Shown here: positions 16,784 to 25,248 of the stretch, piece after piece
Layout: each line of letters starts with the position of its first letter
Position numbering within the stretch: position 1 is the stretch's first letter
Origin: Desulfobacterales bacterium
GTDB lineage: Bacteria; Desulfobacterota; Desulfobacteria; Desulfobacterales; UBA5852
Direction of reading: 5' to 3'
Length of the DNA stretch: 36,253 nucleotides
Assembly: GCA_030066455.1 (NCBI GenBank)
Contig: JASJBQ010000024.1
Location: 1 to 36,253 of the forward strand
Program-made: the position numbers and the translations under genes
The notes under the pieces: model-generated
What the model was told of the DNA's origin: nothing
Database searches by the model: none
What the model saw: only the letters and a program-made list of their open reading frames with translations

Positions 16784-18100
16784 TCAGGCCGAACGCACGG
16801 TGTAGGTGTCGGTGGTGCGGTCCTGGAGAGCCACCAATTGGTAGGGCTTGGCATCGGCCTGCTCGAACCAGTCGCGCCCCTGCGCCTGGCAGCGCGCGCA
16901 GGCCTGGCGGGGGATGTGGACGGCCAGGATGTGTTGGCCGCGGTCCGACCGGGAATCGATCTTGAGGGCGCCGGCGCAGTCGTCGCACAGCTGGATGTGT
17001 TCTTCCTGGGTTTCGTGGATGCCGTCGGTGTCGTAGAAGATCTGACGGGAGCGCTTATCGCAGCCGGGTTTGGCGCGCACTTCGGCCGCGATGGCCCCGC
17101 GCTGGTCCCAGTAGGCCCGCACCAGCTGGCAGATCTTGGCGATGGTGGTGCTAACGGCTTCCGACTGGCGCAGCCGTTCGGGGTCGTAGCTGGGCTCCCG
17201 GACATGGCTGTAGTCCATGCCGGCCATAGCCAGGATGATGCCCAGGTTGACGTAGGGCAGGGCGCCCTCGATGGCGTAGCCCCCCTCCAGGACGGCGATG
17301 TCGGCCTTGAGCATGCGGGTGAGCTCGGCGTAACCGTGGGCCGTGAAGTTCATGTTGGTGATGGGATCCGAAAAATGATTGTCCTGCCCGGCGGAGTTGA
17401 CGATCAGCTGGGGGTTGAAATCCTCCAGGATCGGCAGGACGGCGTGTTCGATCGCGTACAGGAAACCCTCTTCGGAGGTGTGCGGCGGCAGCGGGATATT
17501 CAGCGTGGTCCCGATGGCGTTGGGCCCGCCGAGCTCGTTGGGAAATCCGGAACCGGGGTAGAGGGTGCGGCCGTCCTGGTGGATGGAGATGAACAACGTG
17601 TCGGGGTCATGCCAGTAGATGTCCTGGGTGCCGTCGCCGTGATGGCAGTCCGTGTCGACGATGGCCACGCGGTCGACCCCGTAGGTCTGCCGCAGGTGCT
17701 CGATCATGATGGCTTCGATGTTGACGTTGCAGAACCCGCGCGCACCGTGGACGACCCGCATGGCGTGGTGGCCGGGCGGGCGTACCAGGGCGAAGCCCTT
17801 TTCCACACGGCCCTCCATCACGGCCCGTCCGATGGTGGTGGCGCCCCCGGCGCTGATGAAGTGAGACTCGGTCATCACGGCCCGCGGGTCGGGAAGGCAG
17901 AAATGCACCCGCTCGACGTCGGCGGGGGTCACCAGGTCGGGTTTGAGCTCCACCAGACCGTCGATATCCAACAGACCTTCTTCCACCACCTGGTCCTGGG
18001 TATAGAGCAAGCGCTCCTCGCGTTCGGGGTGGGTGGGGTCGATGGCCCAGTCAAAGGCCGGGAAGAACACCAGCCCGGTTTTGTGCTTGGCTTTCAGCAT
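16784..18100 (-). CDS. Histone deacetylase-family amidohydrolase with C-terminal CxxC tail
   Basis: This 438-residue zinc amidohydrolase is of the HDAC/acetylpolyamine amidohydrolase/AcuC superfamily. The active site is complete: FALVRPPGHHA (His pair near 110), VDTDCHHGDGTQ near 147-158 (zinc Asp and His), GQDNHFSDP near 237-245 (third zinc ligand) and LEGGYA (catalytic Tyr). Residues beyond about 330 extend past the usual catalytic domain and contain two knuckles, CDDC and CARC, resembling a small zinc ribbon. AGGAA lies six bases before the ATG. It sits between a hydantoinase-like ATPase and epmA in one operon. The substrate is unknown; bacterial relatives deacylate polyamines or other small acyl-amides. 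Confidence 0.88.
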   Translation of the reverse strand: MLKAKHKTGLVFFPAFDWAIDPTHPEREERLLYTQDQVVEEGLLDIDGLVELKPDLVTPADVERVHFCLPDPRAVMTESHFISAGGATTIGRAVMEGRVEKGFALVRPPGHHAMRVVHGARGFCNVNIEAIMIEHLRQTYGVDRVAIVDTDCHHGDGTQDIYWHDPDTLFISIHQDGRTLYPGSGFPNELGGPNAIGTTLNIPLPPHTSEEGFLYAIEHAVLPILEDFNPQLIVNSAGQDNHFSDPITNMNFTAHGYAELTRMLKADIAVLEGGYAIEGALPYVNLGIILAMAGMDYSHVREPSYDPERLRQSEAVSTTIAKICQLVRAYWDQRGAIAAEVRAKPGCDKRSRQIFYDTDGIHETQEEHIQLCDDCAGALKIDSRSDRGQHILAVHIPRQACARCQAQGRDWFEQADAKPYQLVALQDRTTDTYTVRSA

Positions 18101-18134
18101 GGCGATTTCCTGAAAAAAGGGCGCCCGTCGCGGT

Positions 18135-19814
18135 CTACATCAGTCGTCCCGCCACCGGGTCGTAGTCATGGATCAGGCCCGGCTTGACCTGGGCCCGGAT
18201 GCGGATGTTTTTCCCCGTGGTCTGAAACCCGCGGACCATGTTGAACTGCAGGTCTTCGGTGATCTCCATTTCCAGGTGGTCGGCGTTGGCGCCCCGGGCA
18301 ACGGCTTTGGCCTTCAGCAGCCCGAGGGTCATTTCCAAAGCGTCACGGCGGTCGAAGGCGCGTTCCACATGCTGCTGGAAATCCTCCTCGGGGGCAAAGG
18401 CGGTCTGCCGTTCGGTGTCCGCATGCAGAACCACTTCGCAGGTCGTGCGGGCCAGGGCGGCGCCGATGGCGTTGGCCACCGACCAGCGGGGGACGACGCC
18501 GACCTTTAGCGACGACAGCGCTTCGAGCTTCTCGGCCACGAGGTGCGCCGGGCCGCCCAGCACCAGAATCGTCGACGGCGCCACCTTTTTCCCGGCCAGC
18601 ATTTCATGCACCGTATAGACCGGCTGCTCGTTGATCCTGGCGATCATCGCCTCGGCCTCAGCCAGGATGAGCCGGCAGGTGTGCTCGAATACCTCGGCCG
18701 CTGCATCCTCCACCGACAGCCCCATGGCCGCGGCCAGGGGCTTGAAACCTTCCACGGCCACGGTGCGGTCCCCGCGGCGGGCCTTGCCCAGGATGACCAG
18801 CGCGTCCGTCGGTGTCGGGGTCGGTCCGCCGTGGGCCAGGGCGGGCCCGTCGCGATGCGGGCCGACCCGCAGGTGACCGTCTTGGAAACGCACCGCACTG
18901 TCCCCGCCGATGCCGATGGAGTGGGTCTTCAAGGCCCGAATCAGGGTTTTGTGCCCGCCCAACTCGACACCCAGTGGATCCAGCAGCGGAACCTGATCGA
19001 TGAGGACGGCCATATCGGTGGTGGTGCCGCCGATGTCCATGACCAGGGCTTCACCGTCCTCGGGCCCGAAGGCAATCGAGCCCATGACACTGGCGGCGGG
19101 GCCCGAAAAAATGGTCTGGGCGGGATAATCGATCGACGCCTCGAAGCTGGTGTTGCCGCCGTCGGCTTTGAGCACGCGGATGGGAACGTCCCAGCCCTTC
19201 TGCGCCAGGGTCATGCGGACCGCCTCGAAGAATTGCCGGTGAATGGGGTGGACCGCCGCGTTGAGGTAGGTGGTCACGATCCGGCGGGGGAAGCTCAGGT
19301 TGCCGGAGATGCGATGCCCCATGAAAACCTTGTCGAAAGCGTCTCCCAGATGGCGGGCGATGGCCAGCTCCTGGTCGGGGTTGCGGGTGGAGAACTTGGT
19401 GATGACCCCGACATTGCGGATGCCGGCCGCGCGGAATCGTTCGCTGGCCGCCTCGACCTCGGCCGTCTCGATCGGCGTGACTTCCCGGCCGCGGTGATCG
19501 ATGGAGCCGGAGAGGCAGACATAATGGTCGTTCGTGCGGTAGCGCTCCGGGTCGATGCCCGGACCGCCGGAGACGATCATGCCCACCGCAGGCAGCTTGC
19601 GCTGAATGATGGCGTTGGTGGTCAGGGTGGTGCTCATGACCATGCGTTCGATCCGGTGTGGATCGACATCGGCGGTGATTTGATCGAGGGCGCTCAAGAC
19701 GGTCTGAAAAAGATCGTCGGGATCCGTCGGCACTTTGACTTCCTTAAGAACGCCCGCGGTTCCCAGCAAAACCACGTCGGCATGGGTGCCACCGACATCG
19801 AGACCAACGATCAT
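18135..19814 (-). CDS. Hydantoinase/oxoprolinase-family (HyuA-like) ATPase
   Basis: This 559-residue ASKHA-fold enzyme is related to HyuA, 5-oxoprolinase and the beta subunits of acetone/acetophenone carboxylases, which use ATP to activate cyclic amides or ketones. Phosphate motif 1 is IVGLDVGGTHADVVLLG at residues 2-18, phosphate motif 2 VMDIGGTTTDMAVL near 255-268, and the adenosine motif LVLGGPAHLVAEK lies in the last third. It is shorter than many HyuA proteins (650-700), and no HyuB partner is adjacent. The start at 19814 is chosen because the protein then begins MIVGLDVGG and GGGAAA precedes it; an ATG at 19877 would add a non-family leader. It leads the operon with the HDAC-like and epmA-like genes. 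Confidence 0.87.
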   Translation of the reverse strand: MIVGLDVGGTHADVVLLGTAGVLKEVKVPTDPDDLFQTVLSALDQITADVDPHRIERMVMSTTLTTNAIIQRKLPAVGMIVSGGPGIDPERYRTNDHYVCLSGSIDHRGREVTPIETAEVEAASERFRAAGIRNVGVITKFSTRNPDQELAIARHLGDAFDKVFMGHRISGNLSFPRRIVTTYLNAAVHPIHRQFFEAVRMTLAQKGWDVPIRVLKADGGNTSFEASIDYPAQTIFSGPAASVMGSIAFGPEDGEALVMDIGGTTTDMAVLIDQVPLLDPLGVELGGHKTLIRALKTHSIGIGGDSAVRFQDGHLRVGPHRDGPALAHGGPTPTPTDALVILGKARRGDRTVAVEGFKPLAAAMGLSVEDAAAEVFEHTCRLILAEAEAMIARINEQPVYTVHEMLAGKKVAPSTILVLGGPAHLVAEKLEALSSLKVGVVPRWSVANAIGAALARTTCEVVLHADTERQTAFAPEEDFQQHVERAFDRRDALEMTLGLLKAKAVARGANADHLEMEITEDLQFNMVRGFQTTGKNIRIRAQVKPGLIHDYDPVAGRLM

Positions 19815-19999
19815 GGCAGTTTCCCGGTAGGTTAGGGTGGGGATGGGGCCCTGGTCGCCGCTGCAGGCCCCCCGCAAAAAAGCGAAAGAAAACCCTAACG
19901 GAAACGGGGGGGGATGTCAATCAGCCCCATGGGCTTCAGGCAGACGCCTGCGGCAACAACTTTGCAAAAAAAAGTTGAGGGCGACGCCTATGTAAAGGG

Positions 20000-20818
20000 C
20001 TATTTTTCGATAAAAGGAATCCAGCGGTTGACCATTTCCTGCAAGCGGCCGTTCTTTTTTAGCTCGGCAATATAGGCATTGGCCGCCGTCAGCAACTCGG
20101 TATTGTCTTTGCGGACCCCCCAGGCCAGGTACTCGGTCTGATAAATTTTGGGGATAAAGGCCAGATGGCTTTCGAATTTAGCCGCCGCCAGCACAACGGA
20201 CGGCGCATCGTAAAACAGAATATCGATCTTGTCGCGCATCACCGCCCGGACGCCGTCGTCCAGCGTGTCAAAAAACACTTTGTGCGTATCCGGAAAACGG
20301 GACCGGATAAACACATCGCCGGTTGTGTCACGTATCGCCCCAATGCTGGGGATTTCGACCAAGGAGTAATACCCGGCTTTGAAGCGTTGGATATCCTTAC
20401 GGCGAATCAGGGCCATCTGTCCTGTTTTGGCATACGGCGAGCAGAAGGCAACGCGGATCCGGCGCATGTCGGTGACGGACATGCCCGACATGATGATATC
20501 GGTGCGTCCCTCGACCAAATAGTCGATCTGGTCGTCCCATTTGACTTCCACGAACTCGAGCCGGTATTCCAAGTGCTTGGCCAGCCCCCGGGCGAATTCG
20601 GCTTCCAGCCCGACGAACTTGCCATCCTGGCGATAGACGAGCGGTGGTATGTTGGGGGTGACGCCGACGCGCAGGACCCCCTTGGCGGCGGCCATCTCCG
20701 GATCGGGCGCCGGCGTGGTCTTCTTGTTCGTGGGGGTCTGGCAGGCACCCATCAGGGTGCTGAGGAGCAGGCAAGCGCAAACGAGCGCCAGCCACCGGAA
20801 CTGCCGCGCAATTGTCAT
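20000..20818 (-). CDS. Extracellular solute-binding lipoprotein, family 3
   Basis: This 272-residue protein is a periplasmic binding protein of the amino-acid type (SBP_bac_3). The signal peptide ends with lipobox LMGAC, so it is lipid-anchored. The domain starts GVLRVGVTPNIPPLVYRQDG and contains FVGLEAEFARGLAKHL, DIIMSGMSVTDMRR (family signature region) and FYDAPSVVLAA. The end is RLQEMVNRWIPFIEK. An excellent AGGAGG precedes the ATG. No permease or ATPase gene is adjacent, so it is an orphan binding protein that could act in sensing or with a distant ABC transporter. A short hairpin (CAACTTT at 19957 with AAAGTTG at 19971) lies just after the stop and may help termination. Confidence 0.88.
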   Translation of the reverse strand: MTIARQFRWLALVCACLLLSTLMGACQTPTNKKTTPAPDPEMAAAKGVLRVGVTPNIPPLVYRQDGKFVGLEAEFARGLAKHLEYRLEFVEVKWDDQIDYLVEGRTDIIMSGMSVTDMRRIRVAFCSPYAKTGQMALIRRKDIQRFKAGYYSLVEIPSIGAIRDTTGDVFIRSRFPDTHKVFFDTLDDGVRAVMRDKIDILFYDAPSVVLAAAKFESHLAFIPKIYQTEYLAWGVRKDNTELLTAANAYIAELKKNGRLQEMVNRWIPFIEK

Positions 20819-20906
20819 TCAGGGTCCTCCTGCGGGGTCCATGTGATCGGGTTGTGGACGATTATTCCCGAATTTACAGCAAAGGTAAAGGGGGATCGCT
20901 TCTCAG

Positions 20907-20953
20907 GCCTTAAGGCTTAACCGGATTGCGCGCCGTGGCTTGCCTTGCAAGGC
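20907..20953. promoter_or_regulatory. Two related palindromes in divergent promoter region
   Basis: GCCTTAAGGC (20907-20916) and GCCTTGCAAGGC (20942-20953) are perfect palindromes sharing half-site GCCTT/AAGGC, with centres 36 bp apart. They lie between the divergent solute-binding lipoprotein and DUF4124 genes. They look like paired operators for a dimeric regulator, but no regulator is known. Confidence 0.35.
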
Positions 20954-21006
20954 GGCGGATCTTATTTTCATATATTATTGATTCACAACCGTGCCACTTG
21001 GATAAA

Positions 21007-21570
21007 ATGAAAACCTATCACCTTTTCTTGACGCTGGTGCTGACGATGTCCACGCCGGCTGCAGATGCGGCGGCCGAGCCGATCTGGCGCTGGGTGGACG
21101 CGAACGGCCGGGTAACCTTTTCGAACATCAAGCCGCCGGGCCCGGTCCGCAATGTCACGATCATCGAATCGCGCTGGGCGGCCGATGAAAGCCGCCGACC
21201 GTCGGCCGCAGGGCAGAACGGTCCCCCCGGGCCTGAACATCACCCCTGGCGCGACGCCTACGATATGCTTCTTGAGGAGATTGATGATCTCCAGGAATAT
21301 GTGGACGACCTGCGCAGCGACTTGTCCGCCACACGCTACGTTCTCTACACCCCCGAAGCCGACTATGCCTACAGCCGCCGCTACGATTGGGCCCCCCGGC
21401 GGCATCCGCCCCGGCAGCGCGACCATTACGGTCAACGCCGCTACGATCGCAGTTATTTCAGCCGTTCCTACCGCTACCGCTCCACGCTGCCGCAATTCGG
21501 CAGTGATCGAGCCCCTTCAACGCGCACGCCAAAGCAACACCGCGATTCAGACCCCGCCCTGAAACGCTGA
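21007..21570 (+). CDS. DUF4124-domain secreted protein with Tyr/Arg-rich tail
   Basis: The 187-residue product has a signal peptide ending about residue 23 (STPAADA-AAE) and then a short DUF4124-type domain: IWRWVDANGRVTFSNIKPPG, the usual W-x-D-x-x-G-x-x-x-[FY]-[ST] pattern of periplasmic proteins. A helical acidic stretch follows (DMLLEEIDDLQEYVDDLRSD), then a Tyr/Arg/His-rich tail (YAYSRRYDWAPRRHPPR, RSYFSRSYRYRST) that is probably disordered. The ATG at 21007 is chosen because the signal peptide begins there; upstream in-frame sequence is not protein-like. The ribosome-binding site is weak. Role unknown. Confidence 0.75.
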   Translation: MKTYHLFLTLVLTMSTPAADAAAEPIWRWVDANGRVTFSNIKPPGPVRNVTIIESRWAADESRRPSAAGQNGPPGPEHHPWRDAYDMLLEEIDDLQEYVDDLRSDLSATRYVLYTPEADYAYSRRYDWAPRRHPPRQRDHYGQRRYDRSYFSRSYRYRSTLPQFGSDRAPSTRTPKQHRDSDPALKR

Positions 21571-21615
21571 TTCCTTCAGGCCTGGCATGGATCACCGTGA
21601 GAGGCCATGGGAGCG

Positions 21616-22644
21616 CTATTTCCAGAAGGCGCGCGCCTTCTCCGCCGTTTCCTCCGGCGGGCAGAAGGTGGCCATGTCCCCCAGCATGACCTCGAAACCG
21701 GTGTGATCGTTGCGCACCCAGGGGGCATAATTGGCGCGCGCCAGCATCACCAGCCGGAGCTCCAGCGCACTTTCTTCGGTGGCGACGGCCAGAAGCCCCA
21801 GGTTGTAGCCGTTGCGGTGGAGACGGCGGTAGAATTTCTGGGCCTTGATGATGCCATGGGCCAGATCGAACCAGTCGGCGTCGCTGGCGGCGAAAAGGGA
21901 TGTCACGCCGGGCAGCAGGGCCCAGAGTTCGTGGAACCCTTCCGGGGCGAAGGCCGCCAGCCACTGCCAGCGCCCGCAGCGGCCGATCATCCGCCGGCCG
22001 TCGGTCCTCTCCCGGGCCAGGTAGTCACTGAAGAGGTAACGTCCGGTGGTCTGCAAATGCGTGGACGCGCGTTGATCGAGAAAGCGGAGATGGTTGGCGG
22101 CCACGCGGTCGGCGTGCACCTGGAGATGGGGGTGCAGCAGTGAGCCGCCGGCCGACGGCAGATGGTTCTGGGTGATGGCCATGTAGCGCGCTGCCGGGTC
22201 CCGGGTGATGACGCGGCGCAGATAGCGGCGGCAATTCAATAGGCTGTCGTAATAGGCGACCGGCGCGGCCGTCCCGATCTCCACGTAATGCTGGCGGTCG
22301 AAGGTGCTCACCGCGGAATAGGCCGCGTAGGGGAAGAGGTTGGGGAACAGGACGGACTCGCCCTGAACCAGACGGCCCCCGGCGTGGAGCGCGGGAACGA
22401 GCTGCGGGGTCTGGCGCTCGAGTTGGGGATGGCAGAAGGGGCACTGGCCGGTGGCCTCGCTGTCCGGCGGCGGCCCCGGCAGCTGCTCGGTACCGGGTTC
22501 CCGCTCCTGCCCGCGGCTCAACGTGATCCGGCTGGTGCGGCCGGTAATCGGGTTGGTGCGGATTTCGATGGGATGCGCGGCGACACCCCCCTCGGGCGCC
22601 ACGATAGAGGCGGTTGCCGTTCGGGTTCTGAAATCGAGTGCCAT
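21616..22644 (-). CDS. GalT-like nucleotidyltransferase (HIT superfamily)
   Basis: This 342-residue protein resembles galactose-1-phosphate uridylyltransferase and related ADP-glucose phosphorylases. It has an N-terminal zinc-type CPFCHP, then NLFPYAAYSAVSTF, and the HIT-like active site GGSLLHPHLQVHAD with HPH at 171-173, where the second His would be the nucleotidylated nucleophile. The C-terminal part (GRWQWLAAFAPEGFHELWAL, NLGLLAV) matches the second half of the fold. The start at 22644 is preferred; a TTG at 22695 would add 17 residues. No other Leloir-pathway gene is nearby, so true GalT activity is uncertain. It converges on the DUF4124 gene. Confidence 0.75.
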   Translation of the reverse strand: MALDFRTRTATASIVAPEGGVAAHPIEIRTNPITGRTSRITLSRGQEREPGTEQLPGPPPDSEATGQCPFCHPQLERQTPQLVPALHAGGRLVQGESVLFPNLFPYAAYSAVSTFDRQHYVEIGTAAPVAYYDSLLNCRRYLRRVITRDPAARYMAITQNHLPSAGGSLLHPHLQVHADRVAANHLRFLDQRASTHLQTTGRYLFSDYLARERTDGRRMIGRCGRWQWLAAFAPEGFHELWALLPGVTSLFAASDADWFDLAHGIIKAQKFYRRLHRNGYNLGLLAVATEESALELRLVMLARANYAPWVRNDHTGFEVMLGDMATFCPPEETAEKARAFWK

Positions 22645-22726
22645 GCCCACCGCCCCCTGAACCTTGATGATTTCGCCTAGCGGCCAGGCCGTCAAAGCCG
22701 TTGCATGCGGTCCGGCGGTTTTCTTC

Positions 22727-23182
22727 TCAGGCCGGGTCCGAGACCACCGCGAGGGTGACCATGGCCTTGGCCACCAGCACCTGCCCCTGTTGATCGTTTT
22801 CGCAGAAGACTTCGGATTCCGTAAAAATCAGGCGCCTTCCGGCTTTGAGGACCCGGGCGCGGCAGTGGAGCCGGGTGCCGCGGGCCGCACGCATCAGGCT
22901 GATCTTGATGTCGGTCGAGAGGACGTAGTGGCCGGCGGCCACCAAGGATGCGCCGGCCGTACCGGCCGTGTGGTCGGCCACGGTGGTCAGCACCCCGGCG
23001 TGCACCAAACCGTCCTGCTGCAGGTGGCGCTCATTTAGATCCAGACGGGTCCGGCAGCGGCCGGGAGAGACGTCGGCGAGGGTCATGCCGATCGCGGTGA
23101 TGAACGGCGCCTGTCGGAAGACGCGGTTGATTTCGGTCTGATAGTCGGGGTTGCGCGGTTGCACGGGTTCTATCGTTTTCAT
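22727..23182 (-). CDS. PaaI-like hotdog thioesterase
   Basis: This protein of about 151 residues has a single hotdog fold and probably hydrolyses acyl-CoA thioesters. The signature is HLQQDGLVHAGVLTTVADHTAG, matching the PaaI/4HBT pattern (LxQxGxxHGGxxxTLxD). It continues VLSTDIKISLMRAARG (strand running to the CoA-binding site), then LHCRARVLKAGRRLIFTESEV. The start is uncertain: ATG 23182 gives a normal-length protein but lacks a clear ribosome-binding site, while ATG 23221 has only AGG close by. It lies in a minus-strand row with acyl-transferring enzymes. Substrate unknown. Confidence 0.82.
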   Translation of the reverse strand: MKTIEPVQPRNPDYQTEINRVFRQAPFITAIGMTLADVSPGRCRTRLDLNERHLQQDGLVHAGVLTTVADHTAGTAGASLVAAGHYVLSTDIKISLMRAARGTRLHCRARVLKAGRRLIFTESEVFCENDQQGQVLVAKAMVTLAVVSDPA

Positions 23183-23307
23183 TGGTTTGGCGGTGCGTCG
23201 CTGCGAGCGTGAACGGGTCATACCTAAGCGATCGTTCCTCAAAATGCAACCGCACAGCGGGACGGCAGCGACCGCGGCGGTTAGCGCGGCACCCCGGCAA
23301 CACGCGA

Positions 23308-23421
23308 TCAGTTCCCCTTGCCCGCCTTGAATTGGGCGGCCCCGTCCGGCACCGTGTCGGCCCAGATCAAGGCCATGGGATCAAACTTGAGCTTCAACGC
23401 TTCGGCGATCGCACTGTGCAT
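23308..23421 (-). pseudogene. DUF169 N-terminal fragment (37 codons)
   Basis: The minus strand reads MHSAIAEALKLKFDPMAL followed by IWADTVPDGAAQFKAGKGN and a stop. This closely resembles the first about 35 residues of DUF169 proteins (typically LKLKYxPVALxW, then KPExAxQFKEGKWGCV). The similarity ends exactly where the conserved KWGCVM would begin, and the rest of the domain (normally over 200 residues) is absent. A strong ribosome-binding site (AGGGGGTGG) precedes the ATG, so the peptide might still be made. I read it as the remnant of a deleted gene between the acyltransferase and thioesterase genes. Confidence 0.6.
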
Positions 23422-23533
23422 CCTACCACCCCCTTCATGTTTGCGTGACAGCGGCCAACCCGCGATCGAGATCGATATCGCCGCCAACCCTCTTTGTTCC
23501 GCTACGCAGGCCCGTTTGGCTTTTCACATGCCG

Positions 23534-24730
23534 CTAAAGCAGACGCCAGATCGACGTCACGGGTCGGGCGGCTTTGAAGCGGCCGTACCAGCGGCACAGC
23601 GGGTAGAGTACGGCCAAACCCGCCATCCAGAAGCCAAGCATCCGGACCAGGGACACGCCGGCCGGCACGATCCACCCCATCAGGCCGTAGAGGTAGAGGT
23701 GCGCGACGTAGAAAAAGAAGGGGCTGCGCCCGAAAACCGCCAGCCAGGCCAGCCCTTGGCCGCCCCAACGGGTGTAGAGACTCAGGAGCAGGGCATTGAT
23801 GCCCAGGGACAGGAGGATGAAGACCAGGCTGGGCGGATATTTGGTGACGTTCAGAAAACCGATCCAGCCAGCCTGCGGCGGGTGGAAATTGCCGAATCCC
23901 CCGATGCTGCGAAGGATGACGAACCCGGCCAGAAGAACGCCGGCGGCCGCCAGGGCCTTGCCGGACAGGCCCTGCGGCATGGTTCGCGCCCAGCGGCCCA
24001 GGAGGATGCCCAGGCCCGTGATGCCCAGCCAGGGGATCACGGGGTAGAAAACCACGATGATACCGCTTCGTCCCGGGATCTGCAGCATGCGCACCCAGGC
24101 TGGATAGTCGACGCCAAAGGCCTCCGGACCGGGGGTGGCCCACGCGGTGGCCGCCAGGGCGGCCAGGCTGACCCCCGCCACGGCGGCAGCGGGCAGCCTT
24201 CCGGCCAGCGACCAGAAAAGCATGGCCGCGCCCAGTGCGAAGAGCACACCCAGGTAAATGGCCAGGCCCTCACCGCTGCCCGGTATCGGGCCCCCCCGGC
24301 TCACGAAGGATCCGGGCACACCACGGACGAACGCCAGTCCCCAGGCCGGGTTTTCAATCGCCAGCTGGGCGGCGATCAGAATCAGGCCGCGCAGAAGAAA
24401 AAAGCGGCTGAGGCGTGCGGGCGTCCAGCCGGATGCCCGGCGGGCTTCGGAGAGCATGGCCATGCCGGCGCCCATCAGCAGGAAGAACCCCGGCGCGCAG
24501 ATGTGGGTCGTCGCCCGCAGGACAAAGGGCAGGGCACTGGCATAGTCCGGCAGCGCCGTCCCCCAGAATTCACGTGAATGCATGCGGGCAATTAAATAGC
24601 TGGCATGGTCGAGGGCCATCAGGATCATGATGGTCCCCCGAAGCGCATCCAAGGCGGCGATGCGGCGTGAAGGCGCGTCGTATGACGACGGCCCGTCGGC
24701 CGGGTTTTCGTATGGCCGCGCGCTGTCCAT
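23534..24730 (-). CDS. HGSNAT/DUF1624-type integral membrane acyltransferase
   Basis: This 398-residue protein has about ten membrane segments. The opening RRIAALDALRGTIMILMALDHASYLI matches the heparan-alpha-glucosaminide N-acetyltransferase catalytic family (DUF1624), whose conserved R-x-x-x-x-D-x-x-R-G and D-H residues serve acetyl transfer across the membrane. Other family-like parts are PGFFLLMGAGMAML, YPVIPWLGITGLGILLG and FFFYVAHLYLYG. The acceptor is unknown. ATG 24730 is preferred because GAGG lies just upstream, right after the cupin gene stop; a GTG at 24748 would overlap that gene. It probably belongs to the minus-strand cluster running from 26147. Confidence 0.85.
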   Translation of the reverse strand: MDSARPYENPADGPSSYDAPSRRIAALDALRGTIMILMALDHASYLIARMHSREFWGTALPDYASALPFVLRATTHICAPGFFLLMGAGMAMLSEARRASGWTPARLSRFFLLRGLILIAAQLAIENPAWGLAFVRGVPGSFVSRGGPIPGSGEGLAIYLGVLFALGAAMLFWSLAGRLPAAAVAGVSLAALAATAWATPGPEAFGVDYPAWVRMLQIPGRSGIIVVFYPVIPWLGITGLGILLGRWARTMPQGLSGKALAAAGVLLAGFVILRSIGGFGNFHPPQAGWIGFLNVTKYPPSLVFILLSLGINALLLSLYTRWGGQGLAWLAVFGRSPFFFYVAHLYLYGLMGWIVPAGVSLVRMLGFWMAGLAVLYPLCRWYGRFKAARPVTSIWRLL

Positions 24731-24735
24731 GCGCC

Positions 24736-25248
24736 TCACGCCGGCCACCCGTTCATCAGGCCCCCGGAGGTCCCGTGGACGGGGTCCGCCGGGGGCCGGG
24801 TCACAGGACGGATGTTGGCGTCCGTGCCCGGGCGTTCGCCGGGCTGTCCCCGGTGCAAGTCCGGCGTCTGGCCGCGGGGGTAGGCCCCCACCGCCGCGAA
24901 ATCAACCGAAGATGAAATCCGTTGATGGGCAACTTCCGCCGGGATGACGACAACCTCCCCGGCCCGGACCTCGGCCGTCATTCCCTGCGGGCCCCCGCAT
25001 CGTATCCGGGCCATTCCCCGGTAGACCCCCAGCACCTCATGGGCCATGCTGTGATAATGGTGAAATGCAAAGACGCCGTTGCGCCAGGCGTGAACCCACG
25101 CGTGCGCGCCGAATCGATCCTCGAAGACGGCGGCCGGATCATTCCCGGACGGAGCCACGGCCTGCGGGTAGATCAGCAGGGGCCGGCGGGGATTGTTGGG
25201 GAAAGGGCCATCGGGCGCCAACCGGATCTTTTTTACGGGTGTGGCCAT
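24736..25248 (-). CDS. Cupin protein, YjlB-like
   Basis: The 170-residue single-domain cupin has motif 1 FHHYHSMAHEVLGVYRGMA (metal-binding His residues and Glu) and motif 2 AGEVVVIPAEVAHQRIS. The spacing and the segment YPQAVAPSGNDPAAVFEDRFGAHAW resemble the YjlB/COG4297 group, whose function is undetermined. The C-terminal about 40 residues (GQTPDLHRGQPGERPG onward) look flexible. Its stop lies five bases before the start of the membrane acyltransferase, so the two are surely coexpressed. A GGTGG precedes the ATG. Confidence 0.83.
   Translation of the reverse strand: MATPVKKIRLAPDGPFPNNPRRPLLIYPQAVAPSGNDPAAVFEDRFGAHAWVHAWRNGVFAFHHYHSMAHEVLGVYRGMARIRCGGPQGMTAEVRAGEVVVIPAEVAHQRISSSVDFAAVGAYPRGQTPDLHRGQPGERPGTDANIRPVTRPPADPVHGTSGGLMNGWPA

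Noticed and set aside
18135..19814. Reading the hydantoinase-like gene as an acetone carboxylase subunit
   Set aside because: No alpha or gamma subunit genes are adjacent, so only the broad family can be supported.
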